Shown: piece after piece, positions 1 to 8,308 of the stretch
Numbering within the stretch: position 1 is the stretch's first letter
Layout: every line of letters begins with the position of its first letter
DNA from: Alphaproteobacteria bacterium
GTDB taxonomy: Bacteria; Pseudomonadota; Alphaproteobacteria; Rhizobiales; Devosiaceae
DNA: 64,000 bases
Direction: 5' to 3'
Assembly (NCBI GenBank): GCA_018818925.1
Contig: JAHJQZ010000015.1
Span: 19,664 to 83,663 of the forward strand
The notes under the pieces: model-generated
What the model saw: the letters and a program-made list of their open reading frames with translations, nothing else
Databases searched by the model: none
Told to the model about the DNA's origin: nothing
Position numbers and translations under genes: made by a program

Positions 1-466
1 CGGCCAGGACAATGCCGAGGATGAACAAGACGTTGATCCGCAGCGCCGCCTCGACCTGCGGGATGTCGCTCCAGAAACCAAAGGGAATTGACGGCAGGTC
101 GGGGGCCACCGGCTGCACATAGGGCTTGCCGAAAAAGAACGCCAGGCCGGTCCCGAGCAGCATCAGGGCGATACCAATGGCGATGTCGTTGACCTTGGGC
201 AGCTTGCACACGAATCCGTGGAACAGGCCGAACAAGAGGCCGAAAAACGCGGCGGCGAGCACGCCGAGCCAGGCGCTGTCGCTGTGAAAGGCGACGGCAT
301 AGCCGCTCATCGCCCCGAAGACCAGCGTGCCTTCGAGTCCGAGATTGATGCGTCCCGAGCGTTCGGTCAAAGCCTCACCGATCGAGACAAAGATGAACGG
401 CGTCGACACGCGGATGGCACCGCCGAGAATGGCGAGCGGCACGCCCCACAACCCGATATCGGTCAC
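1..466 (-). CDS. ABC transporter permease, second subunit (partial, runs off left edge)
   Basis: About 155 N-terminal residues of a hydrophobic BPD_transp_2-type permease of the ribose/nucleoside (BMP) importer class. I translated it directly from the minus strand. It starts at GTG 466, whose GTGA overlaps the TGA stop of the upstream permease gene, which indicates translational coupling. The readable part has a run of transmembrane segments and the family-typical stretch SGRINLGLEGT near residue 35. The rest of the gene lies beyond position 1. It should pair with the neighbouring permease to form the membrane channel of an importer. The family is secure; the substrate is unknown. Confidence 0.88.
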   Translation of the reverse strand, partial: MTDIGLWGVPLAILGGAIRVSTPFIFVSIGEALTERSGRINLGLEGTLVFGAMSGYAVAFHSDSAWLGVLAAAFFGLLFGLFHGFVCKLPKVNDIAIGIALMLLGTGLAFFFGKPYVQPVAPDLPSIPFGFWSDIPQVEAALRINVLFILGIVLA

Positions 467-1572
467 GATGTGCGCCTCCACAATTCGGGCTGGAACAGCC
501 TCATTCGGCCGGTCAGCGTTTCGCTCAACAGGATGGCGACGAAGACAAGGCCCTCGAGTACGGCGATGGTCGCGTCCGGCAGCTCCATGCGTCGCTGAAT
601 GAGCCCGCTCGAGGCTTCAAGTCCAGCGAACAGCACCGCCACCGGAATGACGGCAAGGGCGTTGTGGCGGGCGAGAAAGGCGATAAGGATGGCGGTATAA
701 CCGTAGCCGGCGGCGAGCGAGGCATTGGCGCTGCCGTGGATCGCCGCGACCTCGAACATGCCGGCAAGACCGGCGCAGGCGCCGCCGAGCGCGGTGAAAC
801 CGACCATCAGCACGCCGGTCGGCAGGCCCTGCACCTCGGCCGCCCGGACATTGCCGCCAACGATACGGGCGGCAAAACCCCAGGTGGTCCTTTCGATCAG
901 CACCCAGCACAGGACGCAGGCGAGAATGCCCGCCGCAAGGCCCCAATGCACGTCGATGAAGGGCAGTTCGCCGATGCGGTAGGCATCGGGCAAGGGCGCG
1001 GTCGAGGGCTTGTTGAGCGAGGCGGGATCGCGGAACGGGCCCTCGACCAGATGGTTCATCAGGGCAATGGCGATATAGGCCATCAACAGGCTCGAGATCG
1101 TCTCGTTGACGCCGCGGTAGTAGCGCATGGCGCCGATGGCGCCGATCCAGGCGCCGCCGGCGATCATGGCGCCAAGGCCCATCATGAGGATGCCGATCGG
1201 TCCGGGCAGGCCCGGCAGGCTCATCGCCAGCGCACCGGCCGCGACGCCACCGAGGACGATGGCCCCCTCTCCGCCGATGACGACCAGGCCGAGCCGGGCC
1301 GGCAACGCCACGCACAGCGCCGCCAGAAGCAACGGCGCCGCGCGCGACAATGTATTGGACCAGGAGAATTCCGTGCCGAAGCCGGCCTGGTAGACATAGC
1401 CGAAAAAGGCGACGGGTGATTTGCCGAGCACGGCGAGGAAGACCGAGAAGGCAAGAAAGCCGATGAGGAGGGCGCCGAGCGGCAGAGCCACGCCTTCCGA
1501 CCGCCGGGCAACGGTCTCGACCCAGGCTCGCGAGGGTGCGGCGAGAACAAGGCCTGTCGTCTCGGTGCTCAT
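463..1572 (-). CDS. ABC transporter permease, nucleoside/BMP importer type
   Basis: A 369-residue integral membrane protein with about eight to ten hydrophobic segments. It has the BPD_transp_2 signature region GLVVIGGEGAIVLGG near residues 95-110 and NETISSLLMAYIA near 155-167, as in YufP/BmpC-like permeases. It lies downstream of the substrate-binding protein gene on the same strand and overlaps the second permease gene by 4 bp, so binding protein, permease 1 and permease 2 probably form one operon. No ATPase gene lies between them, unlike the common binding protein-ATPase-permease order. The ATPase is presumably past the left edge. The substrate could be a nucleoside or another small molecule. 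Confidence 0.9.
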   Translation of the reverse strand: MSTETTGLVLAAPSRAWVETVARRSEGVALPLGALLIGFLAFSVFLAVLGKSPVAFFGYVYQAGFGTEFSWSNTLSRAAPLLLAALCVALPARLGLVVIGGEGAIVLGGVAAGALAMSLPGLPGPIGILMMGLGAMIAGGAWIGAIGAMRYYRGVNETISSLLMAYIAIALMNHLVEGPFRDPASLNKPSTAPLPDAYRIGELPFIDVHWGLAAGILACVLCWVLIERTTWGFAARIVGGNVRAAEVQGLPTGVLMVGFTALGGACAGLAGMFEVAAIHGSANASLAAGYGYTAILIAFLARHNALAVIPVAVLFAGLEASSGLIQRRMELPDATIAVLEGLVFVAILLSETLTGRMRLFQPELWRRTS

Positions 1573-1621
1573 TCAGCTTCTCCCGTCAGCGTCGCGCTTT
1601 GGCAACAGAATCGCTGCACCG

Positions 1622-1725
1622 GTCATTGCGAGCGCCCGGTGGGCGCGTGGCAATCCAGAAGGTCACTTGCGCCAGCGCCTGCTGCCTCTGGATTGCTTCG
1701 TCGGCAAGCGCCGCCTCGCAATGAC
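1622..1725. repeat. Dispersed palindromic repeat, family A, copy 1
   Basis: About 104 bp that begins GTCATTGCGAGC and ends CTCGCAATGAC, so the ends are inverted copies of each other. Inner arms GGCAATCCAGA and TCTGGATTGC also pair. A related copy lies at 3061-3171, so the two flank the binding-protein gene. Elements of this form are common between genes in rhizobial genomes. It fills the gap between the binding-protein and permease genes and may form a stable RNA hairpin in the operon transcript. Confidence 0.8.
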
Positions 1726-1744
1726 GAGGTGAACGTCATGGCCC

Positions 1745-2869
1745 CTACGAGGTCGAGCCGACCACGCCCTCGACCAGATAGTCCATGCTCTCGAGCTTGA
1801 CGTCGTCCTCGGCATAGGCCTCGCCCCCGGCGGCGATGACATTGCCCTTGTTGTCCTTGAGCGGCCCCTTGATGACGGCATAGCCGCCCTTGAGGATTTC
1901 GGCCTGGGTCGCCTCGAACTGGTTGCGCGCCGCATCGGAAACCGCCGGCCCGAGCGGGCTCATCTTGACGAAGCCCTCGGCCAGGCCCCCGCGCACGAAA
2001 TTCGGAATGGTGCCGCCAGCGATCGTGGTGTTGACCATGTCGGTATAGACCTGGGCCCAATTCCACTCGGCGCCGGTCAGATACATGTCGGGGGCAAGCG
2101 GGCTCTGGTTGGCGTGATAGCCGCAAAGATACATGCCGCGCCCGGCGCCGGTCTCCATGACGACCTTGGGGCCGTCGACATGGCAGGTGACGACATCGCA
2201 GCCCTGGTCGGCGAGAGCGTTGGTCGCCTCGGCTTCCTTGACCGCCAGCGACCATTCGCCGGTGAAGATGACCTGGCAGGTGATCTCGGGGTCGACCGAG
2301 CGGGCACCGAGCAGGAAGGAATTGATGTTCAAAAGCACTTGCGGGATCGGCTTGGCGGCGACGAAGCCGATCTTCTTGGTCTTGGTGGCGTGGCCGGCGG
2401 CGATGCCGTTGAGATACTGACCCATGCCGATATAGCCGAAATAGGAACCGGTATTGGCCGGCATGCCTTCGGACCACAGGCCGCCGCAATGCTCGAAGCG
2501 GATTTCCGGATATTTGGGCGCGACGGTCAGGATATGGGGATCGAAATAGCCGAACGAAGTCGGGAACAGCAGCGTCGCCCCGTCGAAATTGATCATCGAT
2601 TCCATGGTCTTCTGGACATCGACCGTTTCGGGAACCAGTTCCTCCTCGATCACGGTGACGCCGGCGATCTGCTTGACCGCCTTGGCGCCCTCGGCATGGG
2701 CCTGGTTATAGCCATAGTCGTCCTTGGGGCCGACATAGATGAAGCCGACCGTCAGCCCGGCGGCCCTGGCAAGGCCGGCCGGCAGGAGCGACGCGGCAAC
2801 CGCAAGACCGGCCATGCCGGCGGACGTCATGAGGAACTGGCGGCGATCGGCCGAAAACAGGTGAGGCAT
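1745..2869 (-). CDS. BMP-family ABC transporter substrate-binding protein
   Basis: A 374-residue periplasmic binding protein of the BMP/PnrA (Med) family. The N-terminus has a twin-arginine motif (R9-R10-Q-F-L) followed by a hydrophobic stretch and an Ala-rich cleavage region near residue 36, so Tat export is likely. The mature part begins with a strand typical of the family (TVGFIYVGPKDDYGYNQ). It then has the ligand-binding region around YFGYIGMGQY and the C-terminal GGTIPNF region. It is the first gene of the minus-strand importer operon and diverges from the LysR gene at 3202, which may control it. BMP proteins bind nucleosides or autoinducer-like ligands; the ligand here is unknown. Confidence 0.9.
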   Translation of the reverse strand: MPHLFSADRRQFLMTSAGMAGLAVAASLLPAGLARAAGLTVGFIYVGPKDDYGYNQAHAEGAKAVKQIAGVTVIEEELVPETVDVQKTMESMINFDGATLLFPTSFGYFDPHILTVAPKYPEIRFEHCGGLWSEGMPANTGSYFGYIGMGQYLNGIAAGHATKTKKIGFVAAKPIPQVLLNINSFLLGARSVDPEITCQVIFTGEWSLAVKEAEATNALADQGCDVVTCHVDGPKVVMETGAGRGMYLCGYHANQSPLAPDMYLTGAEWNWAQVYTDMVNTTIAGGTIPNFVRGGLAEGFVKMSPLGPAVSDAARNQFEATQAEILKGGYAVIKGPLKDNKGNVIAAGGEAYAEDDVKLESMDYLVEGVVGSTS

Positions 2870-3060
2870 TGCGTTCTCCGTGTGCCTGATGCGCTTGGGC
2901 GCTGGGAAACCGGCGCGGGAAAGGCCTAGGGACCGGGCCGGTTGAAATTCCGCGTCCAGCTAGGCATGGCCGACTGCTTCTGTCTTGTGCTATTTTCGAT
3001 CCAGGCTGCTGCAAAATTTGCATCAACCCAAGCACGCCGAACCCCACGTGCCCCGCCTTT

Positions 3061-3171
3061 CATTGCGAGCGCTGAAAGGCGCGCGGCAATCCAGAGAGCG
3101 ACACGCGTTGGTACCGGCCGCCCTCTTCATTGCCGCGTCCCCCGGATCGGGTCCGGGATCCTCGCAATGAC
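3061..3171. repeat. Dispersed palindromic repeat, family A, copy 2
   Basis: Begins CATTGCGAGCGC and ends CTCGCAATGACG, with the internal block GGCAATCCAGAG shared with the copy at 1622. It sits in the divergent region between the binding-protein gene and the LysR gene. An upstream TTG at 3130 that would lengthen the LysR protein lies inside this repeat, which argues for the later ATG at 3202. Confidence 0.75.
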
Positions 3172-3201
3172 GATGGTCGCGAAAAGCAGGAAAGCACAGC
3201 C

Positions 3202-4110
3202 ATGCGCTATCTCGAAACCGCCCGCTTCATCGACGCCGTCGCCAGGGCCGGCTCGATCCGTCGCGCCGCCGACACGCTGTCGATCACCTCGACGGCGCTC
3301 AATCGCCGCATCCTTGCCGTCGAGGAGGAACTGGGCGTGCAGATCTTCGAACGCCTGTCGCATGGCGTCCGCCTGTCGAGCGCCGGGGAAATCCTCATCC
3401 ACGCCATTCGTAACCAGATATCCGACATCGAGCGGGTGAAATCGCAGATATCCGATCTGTCCGGCGAGCGGCGCGGCCATGTTGCCATCGCCTGCTCCCA
3501 GGCGCTCTTGCCCTATTTCCTGCCCATGCAGATCGCCCAGTATCGCAAGGATCACCCCAACGTCACCTTCGACGTTCACCTGCGCGACCGCGAAGCCGCC
3601 GAGCGGGCCCTGGCCGACCACACCGCCGACATCGCCCTGGTCTTCGAGCCGGTACGCATGGCCGAGTTCCATACCATTTTGCGGGTGCGCCAGCCGGTCC
3701 ACGCCGTCATGGCGGAAAACCATCCGCTCGCCGGCCGGGAGCGAGTGCGCCTGTCCGACTGTCTCGACTACCCGCTCGCTGTCCCGACCGCCCCCTATGG
3801 CGTCAGGCACCTGCTCGACATTGCCGTGCTGTCGGCCCAGATCAGGCTCAACCCGGTCATCGAATCGGACAGTTTCGAGTTCTTGCGCAACCTTGCCGTC
3901 GCCGAGAACATCATCTCGTTCCAGATCCCCATCGGGTTGTCCAACATCACCCTGACCGGGCTGATGACCTCGCGCCCGCTCGATCCGCGCGACGTTCCGG
4001 CCGGCGTTCTGTATATGGGCCAAATGCGCGGCCGCACCCTGCCCGTCGCCGCCGCTCGCTTCGCCGCCCAGCTCTCGGCGGCACTGTCGACGCAATTCGA
4101 GGTGTGCTGA
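3202..4110 (+). CDS. LysR-family transcriptional regulator
   Basis: A 302-residue regulator. The winged HTH covers about residues 1-60 (RYLETARFIDAVARAGSIRRAA, then the recognition helix around SITSTALNRRIL and FERLSHGVRLSSAG). A LysR substrate-binding domain follows from about residue 90. ATG 3202 is preceded by AGGA at a suitable distance. The gene diverges from the BMP-type importer operon, the classical LysR arrangement, so it is inferred to control that operon in response to the imported compound. The family is certain; the target is an inference. Confidence 0.92.
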   Translation: MRYLETARFIDAVARAGSIRRAADTLSITSTALNRRILAVEEELGVQIFERLSHGVRLSSAGEILIHAIRNQISDIERVKSQISDLSGERRGHVAIACSQALLPYFLPMQIAQYRKDHPNVTFDVHLRDREAAERALADHTADIALVFEPVRMAEFHTILRVRQPVHAVMAENHPLAGRERVRLSDCLDYPLAVPTAPYGVRHLLDIAVLSAQIRLNPVIESDSFEFLRNLAVAENIISFQIPIGLSNITLTGLMTSRPLDPRDVPAGVLYMGQMRGRTLPVAAARFAAQLSAALSTQFEVC

Positions 4111-4116
4111 CAAGAA

Positions 4117-4235
4117 CAGCTTGCGTTTCGATTGAATCAGAACGCGTGCCCTTTCCCTTTGTGGTCGCGGTGTTTTAGCGAAAAACCGGCATCCACTTTT
4201 TCGCACACCGCTCTGGGCGCGCGATAGTGACGCGC
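4117..4235. repeat. Dispersed palindromic repeat, family B, copy 1
   Basis: A sequence after the LysR stop containing AAAAACCGGCATCCACTTTTT and neighbouring GC-rich inverted segments. It is related to the blocks around 29386-29580, 30090-30190 and 57741-57845, which share a CCACTTTT core. Such elements are widespread between genes in Hyphomicrobiales. The boundaries are approximate. Confidence 0.55.
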
Positions 4236-4315
4236 CTTGCTTGCCGGTTTAAGAGGTGGCGCCTATATTGACGCGGCAACTCGGAACGCGTGGAGGATTT
4301 TGTGAAGGTCGTTGT

Positions 4316-4458
4316 GTCCAGCCCGGCTGGACGGACCGACTGAACCTGAAAACGCCCTGACGGGCGAAATTGCGGTGGCGCGACGATGCGCCGCCGGCAG
4401 GTTGTGTCGGCCTCATGCCAGCCCGCGATCCGGACGCCCGATCGGCGCCGGGTTTTTT
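4316..4458 (+). ncRNA. Candidate structured RNA (leader or small RNA) upstream of rsgA
   Basis: No protein gene fits 4236-4502, but the RNA folds well by eye. A hairpin (GTCCAGC 4316-4322 with GCTGGAC 4326-4332) comes first. A closing stem (CCGAC 4336-4340 with GTCGG 4406-4410) and an inner stem (AACCTG 4343-4348 with CAGGTT 4398-4403) then enclose two hairpins (CGCCC/GGGCG at 4353-4366; CGGTGGCGC/GCGCCGCCG at 4373-4396). A terminator follows at 4430-4458. It could be an rsgA leader with attenuation or an independent sRNA. A possible 13-residue leader peptide starts at GTG 4302. I recognise no known RNA family. Confidence 0.45.
4430..4458 (+). terminator. Rho-independent terminator of the candidate RNA
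   Basis: Stem CCGG-CGCC (4430-4438, with one bulged A at 4434) pairs with GGCG-CCGG (4444-4451). Six T residues follow at 4453-4458. It ends 44 bp before the rsgA ATG, so transcripts coming through the structured region would stop before rsgA unless it is bypassed. Confidence 0.65.
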
Positions 4459-4502
4459 CATGCGCCTTGCGGCGCGGAACCGACATCGCTGGTATCACGA
4501 CA

Positions 4503-5564
4503 ATGACATCGCAAAATCCCGATCTGGCCGAGCTCGGCTGGACTTCTTTCTTCGCTTCACAGACCACGGCCGACTGCGTGGAGCGCGCCATCCCGGCGCG
4601 CGTCATGGCCGTCCATCGCGGCCTCATCAACATTGCCGGCGACGGCTTCGAAGAGACCATCGCCTCGCATCTCGACGACGCCTGCACCGACAAGGACTAC
4701 CCGACCGTCGGCGACTGGCTGCTGATCGAGCGGCATGCCCGCCGTCCGCTGCGCCTGCTCGGGCGCAGGAGCCTGTTCTTTCGGCGCGCGCCGGGATCCG
4801 GTCGACGGCTGCAGCTCATCGCCGCCAATGTCGACACGCTCTTCATCGTCTCGTCCTGCAATGCCGATTTCAACATCGCCCGGCTCGAGCGCTATCTGGT
4901 GCTGGCGCGGGAAGCCGGGGTGACGCCCGTGGTCGTTCTGACCAAGGCCGACATTGCCGACGCGCCCGAGGACTACGCGGCAAAGGCGCGGGGCCTGCAG
5001 TCCGGCCTGCTTGTCGAAACGGTCAACGCCCTCGATCCCGGCGATATCGGATCGCTCTCCGCCTGGTGCGGCAAGGGCCAGACCGTCGCCTTCGTCGGCT
5101 CGTCCGGCGTCGGCAAGTCGACCCTGATCAACACCCTGACCGGAGCGCAGGACATCGCGACCAAGGGCATCCGCGAGGACGATTCCAGAGGCCGCCACAC
5201 CACCACCGGCCGGCAGATGCACCGGCTCGCCGAAGGCGGCTGGCTTCTCGACACGCCGGGCATGCGCGAGCTTCAGCTCACCGACGCGGCTTCGGGCATC
5301 GAAAGCGTCTTCGAAGATATCGTAGCGCTGGCGGCGCAATGCCGCTTCGCCGACTGCAGCCATGACGGCGAGCCCGGCTGCGCCATCCGCGAAGCGCTCG
5401 ACACCGGAACGCTCGATGCAGAACGCTACAGGCGCTGGCACAAGCTTGCCGCCGAGGAAGCGTTCAACTCGGCGACCCTTTCCGAGCGCCGCGCCCGCGA
5501 CAAGGCCTTTGGCAAGATGGTGAAATCGGTCATGAAGGACAAACAGCGCGACAAACGGCGCTGA
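4503..5564 (+). CDS. rsgA: Small ribosomal subunit biogenesis GTPase RsgA
   Basis: A 353-residue circularly permuted GTPase that helps mature the 30S subunit. An OB-fold region covers about residues 25-100. It is followed by G4 (VVLTKAD), then G1 (VGSSGVGKSTLIN, near residue 200) and G3 (LLDTPGMRE), in the permuted order that defines YjeQ/RsgA. A zinc-binding tail follows (CRFADCSHDGEPGC, near 280-293). ATG 4503 gives the standard N-terminus; earlier in-frame starts run back into the structured RNA region. The gene seems monocistronic and stands behind a terminator-like structure that may limit its expression. Confidence 0.95.
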   Translation: MTSQNPDLAELGWTSFFASQTTADCVERAIPARVMAVHRGLINIAGDGFEETIASHLDDACTDKDYPTVGDWLLIERHARRPLRLLGRRSLFFRRAPGSGRRLQLIAANVDTLFIVSSCNADFNIARLERYLVLAREAGVTPVVVLTKADIADAPEDYAAKARGLQSGLLVETVNALDPGDIGSLSAWCGKGQTVAFVGSSGVGKSTLINTLTGAQDIATKGIREDDSRGRHTTTGRQMHRLAEGGWLLDTPGMRELQLTDAASGIESVFEDIVALAAQCRFADCSHDGEPGCAIREALDTGTLDAERYRRWHKLAAEEAFNSATLSERRARDKAFGKMVKSVMKDKQRDKRR

Positions 5565-5716
5565 GCCGCCCGGCTTGCCGATACCGTCGGTGCCATGTCT
5601 TGATCGCCGGGCAACCCCGCCGGACGAGGCGTGCTTTGCATCGCGTGAATTTCGATGCCTTCGGCCAAAACCTGGATTAATGTGTGTGCGCGCTATTGTC
5701 ACAGGGAGGCGAATAA

Positions 5717-6091
5717 ATGCGCTTTAGCGGAAATCTGGCCGGGCTTTTCGGGGCGTTTCTGGCCTTGATCATGCTGCCAGCCGCCGCCCAGGCGGAGACC
5801 TTGACCTTCAATGTCAAGTCCAACCACGAAAACGTCGTGAGCCTGGAATTCTACTCGCAGGATCGCAGCGTTGCCTGGCCCGGCGGCGGCGAGGTCTATG
5901 TCATCGACGACTATCAGATTCATACCTATTCGCTCTCGTGCCAGCGCGGCGAATCCATCTGCTACGGCGCCTGGGTCCGCAACTCCAACTCCGAATACTG
6001 GGGCGTCGGCTACAACGACACCCAGGGCTGCGAAAGCTGCTGCTGGGTCTGCGACGGGGGCGAGACGGCGGTGATCAACCTCAACTACTGA
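5717..6091 (+). CDS. Small secreted cysteine-rich protein, function unknown
   Basis: A 124-residue protein with a clear Sec signal peptide (hydrophobic core about residues 8-22, Ala-x-Ala cleavage near AQA-E at 26). The mature part is about 98 residues and rich in aromatic residues and Asn. It has six cysteines, including the cluster GCESCCWVC near the end, which could form three disulfides in the periplasm. I do not recognise the family. The gene stands alone between rsgA and the tRNA-Ser gene; GGGAGG lies 8 bp before the ATG. Confidence 0.75.
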   Translation: MRFSGNLAGLFGAFLALIMLPAAAQAETLTFNVKSNHENVVSLEFYSQDRSVAWPGGGEVYVIDDYQIHTYSLSCQRGESICYGAWVRNSNSEYWGVGYNDTQGCESCCWVCDGGETAVINLNY

Positions 6092-6252
6092 GCGAACGGC
6101 CGATGTGCCGACGCACCGGCCGGCAGAGGTGGCGGAGAGTTGGGAACGACGCCAGAACGCGCAGCCACGCGACACAAGCGCCGCCGGCCGACGTTTCGGC
6201 CACGCCATGTTCAGCCCGAGCGAGGCGAGAAATAGAAGCGAGATAGCAGATT

Positions 6253-6342
6253 TGGCGGATGGGGAGGGATTCGAACCCCCGGGACGCTTGCACGTCCGCC
6301 GGTTTTCAAGACCGGAGCAATCGACCACTCTGCCACCCATCC
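6253..6342 (-). tRNA. tRNA-Ser (anticodon UGA)
   Basis: A class II tRNA read on the minus strand. The acceptor stem is GGATGGG with CCCATCC. The D-arm is GGCAGAGTGGTCGA. The anticodon loop CTTGAAA, with anticodon TGA, sits between CCGGT and ACCGG. A long variable arm and the T-arm GGGGGTTCGAATCCCTC follow. The CCA end is encoded in the DNA (TGG on the plus strand at 6253-6255). The long variable arm fits serine. Confidence 0.97.
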
Positions 6343-6394
6343 AGCGCCGGCCGGATTTACCTGCCTCGGCCGGCGCGCGCAAGTCGTCCGCTTC

Positions 6395-7369
6395 CTACGG
6401 CATCAAAAGCGTCGAACCCTTGGTTTGCCGTCCGGCGAGGGCCGCATGCGCCTTGCCGGCTTCGGCGAGCGGCCAGGTCTGGCCGATATTGATGGAGACG
6501 GCGCCGCTCCTCAGCTTGTCCCACAGCCGTTCCGAACCGGCGATCGAGGAGGCGCGGTCGACAAAGTAGTGGAACAGGGTCGGCCGCGTCAGGTAGAGCG
6601 AACCCTTGGACATCAGAAGACCGACATTGGGCAGGCTGGCCGGGCCCGAGGAATTGCCGAAGCTGACCATCAGCCCGCGCGGCCGGAGGCAGCCGAGCGA
6701 AGCCTCGAACGTGTCCCTGCCGACCGAGTCGTAGACCACGCCGACGCCCTTGCCGCCGGTCAGTTCCCTGACCTTGCTGGCAAAATCGGGATTGGCGCGG
6801 ATGTCGATCACCTCGTCGCAGCCGAGACCCTTGGCCGCGGCCGCCTTTTCCGTCGATCCGACCGTGCCGATGACCCTGAGGCCGAGGGACTTGGCCCATT
6901 GCACGGCGATCTGGCCGACGCCACCGGCGGCCGAATGGAAGACGATGGTCTCGCCCGGTTTGGGTTCGGCCGTCATTTCGAGGAGGTAGCAGACCGTCAA
7001 CCCCTTGAGGATCGACGCCGCCGCCACCTCGAGCGAGATGTCCTCCGGCACCGGAATGAGCATGTCCGCCGGGATGTTGCGTTCCTCGGCATAGGAGCCG
7101 ATGGGTCCGATATAGCAGACGTGGTCGCCGAGCCGCAGGTGGTCGACGCCCTCGCCCACCGCCTCGACGACGCCCGCCGCCTCTGAACCGGGGGTAAACG
7201 GGGTCGCGACCGGGTAAAGGCCCGAGCGGTGATAGATGTCGATATAGTTGATGCCGACCGCCTTGTGGCGCACCCTGGCTTCGCCGGGGCCGGGCGGCGG
7301 CAGTTCCCGCTCCTCGTAGGCGAGCGCCTCGGGACCGCCGGGCTTGTGGATGACGATTGCCTTGCTCAT
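6395..7369 (-). CDS. NADPH:quinone oxidoreductase (Qor/zeta-crystallin type)
   Basis: A 324-residue zinc-free member of the medium-chain dehydrogenase/reductase superfamily. The N-terminal GroES-like domain (about 1-120) includes the family-typical VGINYIDIYHRSGLYP. The Rossmann domain has the nucleotide-binding motif AAGGVGQIAVQWAK near residue 150. The expected reaction is one-electron or two-electron reduction of quinones with NADPH in the cytoplasm. Its ATG overlaps the TGA of the terC-like gene (ATGA), so both are co-transcribed. The assignment to the quinone-reductase group is solid; the physiological substrate is not known. Confidence 0.92.
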   Translation of the reverse strand: MSKAIVIHKPGGPEALAYEERELPPPGPGEARVRHKAVGINYIDIYHRSGLYPVATPFTPGSEAAGVVEAVGEGVDHLRLGDHVCYIGPIGSYAEERNIPADMLIPVPEDISLEVAAASILKGLTVCYLLEMTAEPKPGETIVFHSAAGGVGQIAVQWAKSLGLRVIGTVGSTEKAAAAKGLGCDEVIDIRANPDFASKVRELTGGKGVGVVYDSVGRDTFEASLGCLRPRGLMVSFGNSSGPASLPNVGLLMSKGSLYLTRPTLFHYFVDRASSIAGSERLWDKLRSGAVSINIGQTWPLAEAGKAHAALAGRQTKGSTLLMP

Positions 7370-8097
7370 GCTTGCTCACGCTTCTGCTTGCGTTTCGACT
7401 GGGCGAAGATGTTGAACGCCTCGACCAGGACGGCGAAGGCCATGGCCGAATAGATATAGCCCTTGGGCACATGCACGCCGAGCCCGTCGGCCACCAGCGT
7501 CACACCGATCAGCAGCAGGAAGGCCAGCGCCAGCATCTTGGTGGTCGGATGGCGCCCGATGAAACCGGCAATCGAGGCCGAGGCGAAGTACATCAGCGCC
7601 ATCGCGATGACCACGGCGGTGATCATGATCTCGAGATGCTGGGCCATGCCGACGGCGGTGATGATCGAATCGATCGAAAACACCATGTCGAGGAGCACGA
7701 CCTGCACGATCACCGAACTGAAGGCTTTCGGCGCGTTGCGGGCCAGTTCCTGTTCGTGCGGTTCCTCGATGGCGTGATGGATCTCAGCCGTCGCCTTGTA
7801 GATAAGGAACGCGCCGCCCGCGATCAGGATCAGGTCGCGCCACGACACGGCGTGGCCGAACAGCTCGGCGATGGGCGCCGTCAGTCCGATGATCCACGAA
7901 ATCAGCAACAACAGGATGATCCGGAACACCAGCGCCAGAGCAAGACCGATCTGCCGCGCCTGCTTGGCTACATCCGGCGGCAGCCGCGACACCAGCACCG
8001 AGATGAACACGATGTTGTCGATGCCGAGCACGATCTCGAGCAGGGTCAGCGTGGCCAGGCTGGCCCAGGCTGCGGGATCAAGGAAGAGTTCGAGCAT
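7366..8097 (-). CDS. TerC-family integral membrane protein
   Basis: A 243-residue membrane protein with about seven hydrophobic segments and the two acidic family motifs LLEIVLGIDNIVFIS (near residue 20) and LLDMVFSIDSIITAVG (near residue 135). TerC/YkoY/Alx proteins are linked to metal-ion (manganese) efflux and to metalation of exported enzymes. A loop of charged residues (HHAIEEPHEQE) separates the two halves. It is the first gene of a two-gene unit with the quinone oxidoreductase. I saw no yybP-ykoY riboswitch in the upstream 200 bp. Confidence 0.92.
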   Translation of the reverse strand: MLELFLDPAAWASLATLTLLEIVLGIDNIVFISVLVSRLPPDVAKQARQIGLALALVFRIILLLLISWIIGLTAPIAELFGHAVSWRDLILIAGGAFLIYKATAEIHHAIEEPHEQELARNAPKAFSSVIVQVVLLDMVFSIDSIITAVGMAQHLEIMITAVVIAMALMYFASASIAGFIGRHPTTKMLALAFLLLIGVTLVADGLGVHVPKGYIYSAMAFAVLVEAFNIFAQSKRKQKREQA

Positions 8098-8308
8098 TCG
8101 GGCCTCGGGGCGTGCGTGGGAAAACCAGGCGCGAGCTTAGCCGATCGGCATGGAAAAAGAAGCTCTGTCGGCGCGTTCTCCTCCAGCCGCGCGGCTGAGC
8201 AAAAAATTCTACGCCAATGCGCCGGCAGGCGAAACCGCGCCCCATCCGCCGCTTCGCCATATGCGCGATGCCGCATAGGCTGATGGTTCAGAAATGGGAG
8301 TTGTCCTC

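Noticed and set aside
4343..4403. mini-ykkC (guanidine-II) riboswitch
   Set aside because: Only the second hairpin has an ACGA-like loop; the first loop is TGAC, so the two-hairpin ACGR pattern is not met.
8098..8308. yybP-ykoY manganese riboswitch before the terC-like gene
   Set aside because: I could not find the conserved paired loops on the minus strand.
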